Source: Trichostrongylus colubriformis (taxonomy: Eukaryota; Nematoda; Chromadorea; Rhabditida; Trichostrongylidae). Taken from it: DNA of 64,000 nt. The notes beneath the pieces were generated by a model. It made no database searches. It had not been told where the DNA came from and worked only from the letters and a program-made list of their open reading frames with translations. Position 1 is the stretch's first letter; every line of letters begins with the position of its first letter. This document shows, in pieces, positions 35,367 to 47,200 of the stretch. The stretch is taken from the NCBI GenBank assembly GCA_963978905.1, contig OZ022261.1, positions 683,992-747,991 of the forward strand, written 5' to 3'. Position numbers and translations under genes: made by a program.

Positions 35367-36496
35367 ATTGAGTCGAGGAATAAGTCCCCGCCGTTTTTTT
35401 TGATCTCGTTTTTCACATTGTTCCCTTCATCTTTCGATATACGAGCTCTGGAAATGAAGTAAGCTGAAGGCAAAAAATTGGCACTTGCGCACCTCAACTT
35501 TCTCGTCTGCCATGGAGATCGAACTTTCTCGTCTGCCATGGAGATCAAAAAAAGTATTCATATATGTTTTCGATAGAGCTCTTCCAGCTCTACAGAATGA
35601 TACCACTTTTTATTCGAATCGCTCAACTTTTTGCTGTTTTTAAGACTCACAAATACAGTACTCGCAAAAGTGTGCACTTTCGTTATCTCCTCTTCCTCGC
35701 CTACCATCGAGATTGGAGAGAATATTTTTAAATGCATGCGATACAGCTTTTTTTGCTCTACAAGGTGATACCACTCTTCTTTTGTATCCTCTCATATTTT
35801 AGCATGTAGGAATACAGTGTCCACGGTTTTTGACCGCAATTAATTTTTGCCGTTTTTTAGATCATTCAAAAGTCGACGAAATCAAGCATTTTTGACCCCA
35901 TGTTACGAAAATGCTTAATTTCGTCGACTTTTAAATGATCTAAAAAACGGCAAAAACTTATTTGAATGAAAACCGTAAACACGGTATTCCTACATGCTAA
36001 AATATAAGAGGATACAAAAGAAAAGTGGTATCATCTTGTAGAGCAAAAAAAGCTGTATCGCATGCTATAAAAATATTCTCTCCAATCTCGATGGTAGGCG
36101 AGGAAGAGGAGATAACGAAAGTGCACACTTTTGCGAGTACTGTATATGGGAGTCTTAAAAGCAGCAAAAAGTTGAGCGATTTGAATTGAAAGTAGCACCG
36201 TTGTGTGGAGCTGAAAAAGCTCTATCGAAAATATATATAAAATACATTTTTTGATCTTGATGGCAGACAAGAAAGATGAGGTGCGCAAGTGTCAATTTTT
36301 TGCCTTCAGCTTACATAATTTCCAAAGCTCGTGAATATTAGGTAGTCGAAGGAATCAAAAAACAGATAGTAGCCTTCTGTAGAACAAAAAAAGCTCTATA
36401 GAAAACATATATAATTTTTGTCGAAAGATGAAAGGAACAATGTGAAAAACGGGATTTAAAAAAAACGGCGGGAACTTACACATTCCTCAACCCAAT
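35367..36496. repeat. 1.13 kb near-palindrome (foldback element)
   Basis: The two halves are inverted copies around about 35903. They run from GAGGAATAAGTCCCCGCCG at the left edge to CGGCGGGAACTTACACATTC at the right edge. Nested inside is a second pair of ends, TACAGTACTCGCAAAAGTGT at 35654 and its inverse at 36144, of Tc1-like form. A 26 bp unit is doubled in the left arm only (35496-35546). No coding capacity. Confidence 0.8.
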
Positions 36497-38097
36497 AGAT
36501 GGTCGCTGAAGACCTGATTGCAAAATGTTGACCTAAAAAGCACTTTCTCAACGGTTCATCTGCTTGCGTACGGATTATGGATATGTGGATGAGACTGGAG
36601 AGGTTCTCCTAATGATGCGCTCAAATAATTGAAGGGAAACGCTCAAATAATTGGAGGGAAACGTAAAAATCTGAATAAACATGAAGTGAACAAGTGATGA
36701 TTCCCGAAACCAGCTGGTGCAGCAAATTGCAGCAGCAAACCAGGACACTTTTTGCGTCCAACAGTTGCGAAAGCTCGAAAGGTATCTCGTTTAAATGAAA
36801 TGCTAGGCACATTGTACTGATTCTCAAAGATTGTTTGCGATGCATTTTCCAGACATGATGCCTTAAATCAGTCTTCACCTGGCAACAGAGGGTAAACGAG
36901 GTTTGTATTCGTGGTAATGGTCATTGCTGCAATGCCATCATCATCTTAATGATAAAGACCCACAACCTTCCAAAGCCACTGTTATCGACAGTGACACCAA
37001 ACCTTTTTTATTGTAACAAAATTGTACCAGAGATCTGTACTGAGTGAACCTATTATTCAAAAATTGCCATCTGGCAATTTTTGAATTATTATATATTCAA
37101 TAATTGCCGTCAGGCAAAATGACGAACCAGCAGCATGAGAAGCAAGTTTGAAGCGATAACCGCGAATTTTTGGGCGTATGCACGAGTTTCACATCTCCGG
37201 ATTCAGATTCCAGTTCCAAATTAAGTGCGCGTAAGCAGTCGGAAATATTTCGTCAGCCACAACCACGAACAGGGTACATAATTGATGCACGCTCTTGAAT
37301 TCGTTGTAATAGTTCATCGTTCGCTAATGTTTGCCTTGAGGTAATCGGTAGAAAGTTTGCCTTAACTGGTCTTCCCATTCAATTCATAATGGCGAATAAA
37401 ACGTATTTGTAGAAATCATTGTTTCCCTTAAAAATCTTCATGGTACTCAATCGACGGGCACGGTACTCCTTACTGGAAAGATAGTTGCAGCTTGGTTCAC
37501 ATGTGGTGTGGAATACAGTAGGGACGTCCTGACGGCTTGGAGCGGGCTCTTCGTTCTGAACGGGCAACTTGCCGTCTCCTTGTGCTGCTAACTGCTATAG
37601 TGTAGTAGTAATTCCCCTTCGGAAACTCGAAGGCACACCTCGCGATGAACAGATTATTCGATTAACCTTCTTAGGACAGTAGGTCCTTGGGCAACTACCC
37701 AACTGGCACCCTTTTGCGCCGCCACGATGCGTCATCACGGTGCTACACCAGTTCGAACTCACGCTAAGCACCTCCTGTTAGCTCAGTTGACCAGTAAGGA
37801 GCTCAAATGGGCGTGGTAGCGAGCGGGTGTGATGGCGCACCGCAGCGGCGCTAAAAGGGTACTCCCTGGATAGTCACTCAGGGAGCGGCCAATCTAACTA
37901 CGGCGAGATGCATTTTCAAATTCCTGGCAATAGAGGACGTTAACACACAACGTTTATCGTAATAGTGCATCGGAGTCACATACGATGAAGGAGTTGTAAA
38001 TTAATGACATATCCAAAGCTAGAGCTAGCGTAAATAAAAGACAGTATTCAAAGCTAAGCTAGCTAATGTCAGGTACAAAAACAGAAAAAAAGAATGA
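36497..38097. other. intergenic downstream of TWNK
   Basis: A short hairpin at 37055 and a GC-richer patch at 37680-37920. No gene recognised. Confidence 0.35.
37055..37086. repeat. short perfect hairpin
   Basis: ATTCAAAAATTGCC and GGCAATTTTTGAAT flank a 4 base loop. A related TTCAATAATTGCC follows at once. Possibly the residue of a small element. Confidence 0.5.
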
Positions 38098-38208
38098 TTA
38101 AGTTTTGATTGAATGGTCAATTATTGTGTGAGAGTAAGTGCCTGGTTGGAATACCATCTCCAACTGATCAACTTCCACTTTGCGATCGCCATATCGGTTC
38201 TTGAGAAT
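38098..38208 (-). CDS. TWNK: TWNK terminal exon
   Basis: A 37-codon terminal exon, TAA included, after acceptor cttttcag. It begins [20 protein letters not shown], equivalent to QVSKNRFDGDVGVFPLEF, and ends IIDHSIKT. It lacks the long basic C-terminal tail of the human protein. Confidence 0.88.
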   Translation of the reverse strand: MLKNRYGDRKVEVDQLEMVFQPGTYSHTIIDHSIKT

Positions 38209-41200
38209 CTGAAAAGAGAGCTTTGATGTGTTAGACATTATCCAAATCAGTTTAGCGACCTATTTCGCATAACAACGGGATTAGACTTTAGCGTACTTTG
38301 TAGTTTAAGCAGTTTGAGCCCTAATCTCAGTATGGCATAGGCCATAGCTCTTGCTTGCCAAGCTGGAATGTTCTGTGTTAGAGCTAGCAAGGAGGCGACC
38401 ACATAATGCAAGCTGGGAGTTGCGAAAACAATGTCGTTGCTGGTTCATGTTCAGATAGCGCCAAAAATGCATCTTTGACAACTGGTGGTATTTAATTCGT
38501 TTGAAGGCGACAGACAGAAGTTTCGAAGGTGGTCAGGGTGATGTTAGATTCGGAAATTGAGAATTTCTCTGTCTTTTCCACAGTCGACAATTGGAGAGAA
38601 CACATTATGCTGATGTTTGAATTTTACATGCATCGCCAGTATAAACTGAGATTCCGACCAGTCACAAGTCGTACTTAAGTGGCGCTTTTTCCTTGAACGG
38701 ACAGCGCTTCCACCAAGGTCTTAGGAATGTTGCTTGCCGCGGGGTCAGACAACAGACGGATGAGCACGCGACGCTGTTGAAGTTCTGTCCCAAGGAAACA
38801 AAACAATCCCCTCATGGCCAAACCTATATGGAGCGCCAAAACAAGGAATCTCGGAGCACGAATTAAAAAAGCGCCCTCGCAGTAAACAGGTCTTCTGTCA
38901 TAAGACCCATGTTACCTCATCAACTTTATCGAACTATGTTATGACCAAGATCATGAATATGGCATAGGTCAGCTAACGATGAGGCCCCTTTCGAGAACAG
39001 GAAGGACGAAAACGATCCGAGAAACTACTCGTTCAAGCGTTATTTTAATCTCCTGAAAACATCCTGAAGCTCTCAAGTGTGTATATTTTGTAATAGCTAA
39101 TAGAAATTGTGAGACTATCCAAGAAAAGAGCAGTAAGTCAGCATTTCTAACTAATCTGATTACTTCTGAGTTTGGTCAACACTGCTCCCTTCTACAGCTC
39201 AATGACGATGTACTTAGGTTGAGGAAAGCATGTTTTACCCACGTGGAGGAATTTCCTGAATTTGCCGCGATCGCGATCATCGCGTCTTCTTTGAAGAACC
39301 AACACATTATCTGCTTCTTGTGTTACACGGGCAGAACCACCGAAGTGCTGTATATCTAGCTCCGCTTCCGCCTTAATTAATAAAATCAATTATATTCCTA
39401 TTCATTGATACTGAAGGGAATCATATTGCACTACTATGGATTGAACGTCGCTAGGTTACTGCCGTACATCTATTCTTCTCGGATGAACCACCATTGTGAC
39501 GTGAACACCATACAGCGTCGCTAGAGCCCGCATGTGCCCAACAAAACGATCCTGTGATGATTATAGATTAAGACTACTTTGGAGCATAAATCCATGAAAC
39601 ATTGCAAACCGTACGAATCGTCTTCCCACGATCTGTACGAGCTGGTGTATTGTGATTGTTCCCGAGTGTGAAACAAGACACAAGTAACTTCCTATCAAAA
39701 ATTGCCGTTATTTTTTTTGTGACCACTCACAGCATTTCTTAATTGTGGCTGTCTCAGAGGTAAGGACTTGGACCCTTCGGAGTTGTCAGGTCACTAACCT
39801 GTCAGGGCTTGCTGGGTTCTTTAATCGAAGTCGTTCATCATTCGTTTCCTTCGCACTCTGACCACGGAACAAGACAGGCGTGCTTCCGCACCTTACTTTC
39901 GATCGATGTCTTTGCTTCCTTATTGATTGCTTTGAGGCTTCGAGTCATGTCGGTGCAAAGGGTTTCTTCATCAGCCGGCTTATATCTTACCTTGACGCTG
40001 GTAACGTCCCTTTTGCAAGACCCTGCAAGACAGGGTTGCCCTTTTCCGAGAATCAAATTCCGTGGCCTTGACAGATCACGTAAGATATGCAGCAAATTCG
40101 GATTCGAAGGTGCTCTCGCACGCTAGGTGGCACGTGCTTGCTTTTTATCGCATCTCACGCGCAGAGATGGTTGGGGTTCTATAATTTTTCGTAAGTGGTT
40201 CAGCAGCTGCACAATAGCGATGCTCCCCCAGTACCTTATATACCTAGCAGTTTCGGATACTCCTTCGCCAAGCTGTCCACGGAGCTAAGTTTTTGACGAA
40301 AAATTCGAAGACAAAAAGCGTCTCGAATCTACCTCAGTTGAGACGTTGTACAACAGAGTTCTGAACAAAATTTATCAATTGCTTTTGAGGCACTGGAGGA
40401 ATGTGGCCGATACCACATCACTGATCTAACTGTTATCTTCACATTGCATTACTCCGTAGTCTCATGGTGATCTGAATGTCCGCAACACAGGGGAGAACGG
40501 CTACACCGCCGCAAGAACACGAATGCGTTCTTCAACGGATGGGATCCTCACAATAATCCTCAACAAACCTCAACGATAGAGCGACATTCAAATAAGTAGC
40601 GTAGTATAAATTCAATGCTCTCAAAACGTTTGATATTCCGTAGTTCACTAAACCATCTCCAAGGCTTCGCGAGGAAAGGTGTGGCAATGAGGGTTGTGGT
40701 TACTGTAAAAGTCACAAACTATGACAGCTTGGAGCAATGCAAGGTCGTTCGGAAGGTTTTGCGGTTTTCGATCACTAACCTTGAATGCGCGTATCTCGAC
40801 TCAAAAATTTTATCATTTAGAATAATAATCATAAAAATCAGCAGGTTTTTGCCAACAAGGCACAGGCTTGCTTATTCCAGTTACCCATAGCCGTGGAGAT
40901 GTAGAGGCGATGAATTCATTAAAGGTCACTTCAGTATCGTGCTGAATATTAGAGCCTTTCTCCCGAGAAACCTGTCCAGATTCTTGAAGAAATGGTGATC
41001 GGCAGGGCCAGGTCGGATCGTGAAGAGTTTCGCAGTCCAGCACATTCTATCTTTTCGAGTTGTTTGTGCAATATGGGGCCATGCGTTATCGCGAAGAAAG
41101 TTAGGTTCCTTCCTATTAGCCAATTCTGAGCTCATGATCTGCAGTTTGCATCCAGCGAGCTCCTCTCGTTACTTTGCAGCCGTGACTGTTCCGCTGGGAT

Positions 41201-44200
41201 TCATGGGTTGGAGCAGCTGTAGACCCCCATTCCATCGCCATGCTGAAGAGGCTGACCGCTATGAGCTTGGCCTTATACCATTGCGCGGAACGTCGATTGT
41301 CTACAGAATCCGGTACGTACTTATCACATGTCGTGATGTAGTTAGGAAATGTGTCGTGTGCAGCTGTCCATCGTCCATTCAGTCTAGAGACCTTGAACCC
41401 ACTTGGAGTATATTTCAGGACATAAACGTCACTATGTTTGAATAGAGCAAGGAGTGCGCTTCAATATGGTTCAGGGAATACTAGAAAAACACAGAAAAAA
41501 AAACTCATCAACTAGAGCATTAGAAACCGCAAGAGCTTTGCGAACGACCTAATATTTTGCTAATACATACTATACGACGTAAATCATATAACTATACAAA
41601 ACCATGTTACTAATTCAGATTATTCTGTGGTGCTAAGCGTCGGAATGTACAAACATCTTGGAGGAGTTTTTTTTTGGATTTTTGAAGTGTTTCTGAGTTG
41701 TTTGGATGAACTTTTCGAGCCTCTTGCTGTTACTTAAAGACAGTGTTAGGGATAATGTGGGTGACAGGGGATCCAATAAGGAAGCATTCACTGAAAAATT
41801 AAAAAAATTTTGAAATGAAAGGTCGATGTATGGCGAAATCCCCCGTAAAAGGCGCCCCCTTGAGCTGTGGCGGAGGCGGCCTCATCAGGGCAAGCCGCCT
41901 TGCTAGGGCAGCCCGCCTCCTGGTGACGAGCTTCCTCCTGATTGGCTGGGTGGGAGAAGCCAAGACGGGCGGCACGACTGGAGCGATCGGGGCGCGCTTT
42001 CGTAAACAGAACGTCGCAAACCCTTTTCTTATCAGCTGGTTATCCATTTTGTGGTTTTGATTTTTGCTGTTAGCCCGTAGAATCTGCGCGTTTTCCTTTC
42101 CTATTTTCTTTTCTTTTTCATTAGTTCTCACTTAATGTCTTCGCTCGTTTGTAATAAACGATGGGATGCGTTTGAAGTTTTTTGTATTGTTTCCTCGCTG
42201 TTTTTGCGCATTGATTACTTGGCTACATGCCAGTGGCAGAGTCGCCCGGGCTAGCCGCCTCTTGACGGAATGGTCGTCCACGTTGAGAATCATTGGTGGG
42301 GAAGGGGTTCTATTTTCGGATTTTTGGTCATTCACTTTCGTTTTCCCTTCGCCGTCGTATTACAGATCATATAGCCCGTCATATTCGCCACTTTTTCCGT
42401 ATTTCGCCCGATTTTTCCCTAACACTGCCTTTTACAGTTGAATCATCATGATGCTCCAAAATATTAGGACTATTCCCTATCACTATGTTTGTATAATTCA
42501 TTGAAAGAAAGCTTGATCTATCACGAAGGTGCGAAAGGGGTATTTCTGTAAACCAACTTCGATCAACTCATCAAATAAGTGACCGGGCCGGAATAGCCAC
42601 GTCCATAGTATCGCACGAAAATTACAAAGGGTGAGGTGGTGCCTTCTTAGGAGCCAGTGCTATCTCCGTAGACTACTTTTAGAAGGCCACTCAAATTCAA
42701 CAAGTTCGATAACTAGATTCAAACCCATATTCCTAATTCGCAAGATGCTAAGATGACCCCACCACTGAACGCAGACTTAAACATGGAATCATTGGAGAAT
42801 TATCTGAAAGAAATTAACTAATCAGCTGCAGGTACACATAATTTAATACCTGCATATGAAAACGATCCAGGATACTTGACTGATCATCACTCATTGTTGA
42901 CTGATTGACGAGGAACTGGAGGTTATCAATTACAACATGCTGACACGCACTGTTAATTACTTGACTGCGAATCGCCTACAAATGATCATATTATGGAAAG
43001 GCCTACAACCCCGACGTTTATTCGACAAACCGAAGCGATTTGATTGATACTTTTCTCCCTGAATTCGTCTGCTTTCATTATTGTTAATGGCCCTTTTGTG
43101 CGTTCGAATTTGTCCAACCACATGTCGATGGCGCTACTGTACTCGACGCGATATAACGGTACCCTGAAAACGAGAAAAGCTGTCCAGCTTTGTCAGAAGC
43201 GCTGGTATTACTGATATGCAGCAGCCACTTTTGTGTAAAATCAGACACAACAGAGTAACTCCGAACACATAAGGCAACGATTCCCACATCACAATTCACA
43301 GAGTGCAGGTTAACTGCGTTCCAAATTTCAAATTTCAAGAGGTCTCTATAACACCTCCCGATCCTTCTTGATTCGAAGTCAATACTGCCAATTACAGTTG
43401 AGCTCTCCCTGCGTGAACTCTGACAAACTTCCTGAATTTAGTCCAATTTCACTTATTTATATTATACACTGAAATGAGTGCAGCACTGCCAGAGGGAGGA
43501 TGAACCAGGAGTAAATTGACGAAAAGGCCCACTATGTTGCATGTAAGTGAAGGAAAAACATGTAGCGATTCCCTTTTTACCTGAGTTGATGGCTCTTCAG
43601 CCGTAAACCAGCTCAAAAGGATATATGAGAGCCAGTAAGAGTATTCACGCTAGTTGTCCATGGTGACCCTATATTACCACTATATTTAGAACAAAGATGA
43701 GCGCTATCGGGCTTCGAAGTACGGATATGCCGGCTTCGCCTAATTCTCAACGATTATCTAAACAATTGGTCTTTTATTTCGATGTGATTTGAATACCATG
43801 AGCCCACTTCGTCACACTTTTAACCCTCAAACTCCTAAAGTGGTTGTCTCTTAAAGCTACTGCATCTTTTTAATTATCTTTATTACCCTAAAATCTGATA
43901 GATAAGTCCGCCCTCACGCGGTGTCGCTCGCGGCAGCGGCGGACACAGGCGCAGTCTTCAAAGCACAGGATCGCAATGCACCCTTCGTTCTTAAGAACGA
44001 TAGAATTGTAGAAATTGTTCATTCAACTTTATTTCTCATATCTAAAAATACCACATATCAATATCACGTGTAACAATGATCATTCATCTTAAACTTCCCA
44101 CGCAATCTCAACTTCATTTCAATTTCACAACATTCACAACATAAAAACTCTCACTCATCTCATCCAACAATGACCCTCGGTTCAAGGTCCTTAAGAAGCT

Positions 44201-47200
44201 GTTGACAATCGTCTCCTCAGAAATTGAGTAGAAACTGTCGCAAACTAAAGCAGCTACCTCTCCGTACCTCATCCTTTTCGTGATGTCGCTTTTTGTATTA
44301 GGTTGTCCCGAAAGTTCCGGAACACCCCGACCACTTTTTTTCAAATTTATTTCTTTACAACATAAACACATTTCAGCTAACAAGATATTCACCATTACTA
44401 TCTATCACCTTCTGTCATCTATCCGGAAGCTTGCCAATACCATCCGCCCAGAACTGTTGAGACTGCCTCGCGAAGAAACGCTCGACCTCCATCTCGATGT
44501 CGCACTGCTTTTTGAGCTGTTTCCCCTTTAGGAAGTTCTGTAGAGGGGCGAACAGCTGGTAGTCAGACGGTGCGAGGTCGGGGCTATATGGAGGATGTGG
44601 TAGCACTTCCCAGCCTAGCGTCGCCAAGGTGTCCCGGGTGAATGTTGCCAGATGTCTGCTGTCGGATAGGGCATGGGGTGTCCAAGTCGAGAGCACTTTC
44701 CGGTATCCCAGCCGAGTGAGATGCTGATCGACTGTGGTGTTCCCACAACCGAGTAGCAGGGCTACTTCACGTGTGCTTGCCGCGGGGTCCTCCTGCACAG
44801 TTCTCCTGAAAAGCTGATCGTCAGCTCAGATGGACGGCCACTGCGTTGCTGAACTTTCAGGGCTATATCTTCAGAACGGAAGCGGGTGAACCAACGGTGG
44901 ATAGTTGTGCTTGCTCCACATGCGACGCTGATTATTTGGACCACTCCCCTTATGGAACTCCCTCGGCAGAACTCGTAGAGGTACAATGCTCGGAGTGACG
45001 TCTCGTCCATTTCGAGCTCTATTCCTTTTGTGGATAGGCGCGAATCCTTATATGCCTATGGCATGGAACGTTCCTCAAAGTCAATCGACAAATGCCCTGG
45101 TTAACCATTGCGGGAAGGCCCGAAAACCCTTGTACGCCAAGGTGTTCCGGAACTTTCGGGACAGCCTAATATATCTGGCTTTTGTTGGGTCAATTTTACT
45201 ATTCCTCCGTGTTCTGATGATCATAAGTTGTTCAGGTAATTCAAAGGGCTTGAAGACTAGAAGGAGGGCTCACATCAGGTGCAAAAATTTGACGCGGCAA
45301 GCAAAAGCGCGTTTTGCAGGGGAAAAAGAAGGTAAAAGACGCTTGTATGTGAGGTTTTGTGCACGTTGTCATAACAGAAATAAGGAAAATTTTTTATTCA
45401 ACCGCTGTTCCATCGCCAAAACCATCGTTGCATTGAAACCTTTGTTGAACAACGATTTTCCTCTCACTCGTTCATCCTCTGCCAACTGTGAAGTTTCTGT
45501 GTTCACCTTTCGCACGACCCCAGCTTTACTTGCTACTCCTTTTATATTAACAAATACAATATACAATACAATGTAAACTCGTTATTAACAATTCACCAAT
45601 CATAGCTTCCTCAATTCCCTCCATCTTTGGTTCTTTAAAGACTGCGGCTGCCTGTGCCGCGCGCGACACCGCGTGCGGGCGGACTTATCTATCAGACTTT
45701 AGGGTATTTATCTCTTTCACTTACTGATCAACATATCACCATATAACGTTTGCAGCTTGCGCTCACTCCTATGCGCATCGCACGGTGGAATTATGCAAAA
45801 TTGGCTTGTCTGATGATCAGGGCACATCGGAAGTCGAGGACTCCTCGTACAGCGGGTTCGTATTTGGCTGGACGGAAGGGGGAGGGGAGGGGGAAGATCT
45901 TCCTTGCAGAGGTCTGCAATATGCACTGGAATATAACTTTCAATAAGCATATGAGAAGCGAAGGGTCTTTTTGCTTCAAGTACGAATACGTCCGTTTGAT
46001 GGACCAGGTGTTAAAACCAAGATGTACGCTCATGATTTGGAGATTTTCAAAACTGAAACTGAATGAAAGAATGGTGGGAAGTACAAGAAGCCAACACTCG
46101 GTCGAGTGATTGGACTAATTGCAAGCAGTGACAGCTATCTTTGGCTCCGTTTTGGGCAATGCGTATGAGGTTTGTTTCAGAACGTTAAGTCATCTCAAAC
46201 CCCACGTAGTGGAGGTTTGCTATCGCTTTTGCCGGCTTTATAGGGAGTCGTCCTCTTAGTATAGTAATACTCATGACTTCTCCGTAAATCTGAACATCTG
46301 GCCAGTTTTACAAGATCGACCCTTTAAAACTGCCCTCGACAGTGTCATAACGGCGTGCCGATTTTTGTTCTCCATTCGCTAGTGATTTTGAAATGATTAC
46401 ATTTATGACGGGCGGAGGTGGTGTAGTGACAGGTGGCGCGCACCCCACTCTCATGGTGCCGGGATCGAATCCCGCATCAACGCCCGCCCAGGCCAACCAA
46501 GCCTTCCATCCCTCCGGGGTCGGCAAATTAGTACCAGAATCGTCTGGGAGGATAAAAGCACTGACTTGTACATCGGCTGGCCACCGCAAGTCATTGTATA
46601 GGCCACATCACATTCACCTGCCATCAGATTCTGAATGGAACTAGAATGTGCGGCGCATCCCAGAAAGGGATTGATTAACGCCAAAAACTTTAGCCTTTAT
46701 CCTTTATACATTTATGACTAGTTAGAGTCTAAACTTGATATCTTTTTTTTTAAGAAAAATGTGAAAGAAGACGATTTTCAGTCCTACAAGGGAAAGTAAA
46801 TAAGTCAGTGTAGTCATTCTCAATGAGTGCGCATTGCTGTACACGTTAAACTCAAAACTGCTTTCCAGTTCTGTGGAGCGACTCTGCTGACGGTGTCATG
46901 AAAGTTTGTTTGAATGAGCAATACTATTACATAGTATTAGGTTGTCCCAAAATTCTTGTCATATTTTTTTTCGATCATCACTTTTTATTTTTTTTTCGTC
47001 CAACAAATAATACTTAGGCAACAAAGTATCGACCATTGTTATCGGCAACCCTCTGCCACCTTATAGGAAAATCGTTGATTCCCTTCTCCCAGAACTCTGG
47101 GTTCTGAGAGTCGAAGAAGTCAGCGATCGCCTTCGCAAGCAAGTCATAATCAACGAATTTTCTCTTGGCCAGGAAGAATTCGAGAGGATGGGTAAGGTGA

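Noticed and set aside
41799..42131. Bacterial-like gene in the GC-rich island
   Set aside because: No ribosome-binding context, no recognisable product, and equal openness on both strands.
44986..45576. A 196-codon plus-strand frame
   Set aside because: It runs antisense through the mariner N-terminus and end repeat into the host transposon; no similarity of its own.
46308..46644. Frames of 83-93 codons on both strands
   Set aside because: They lie across the tRNA-derived SINE.
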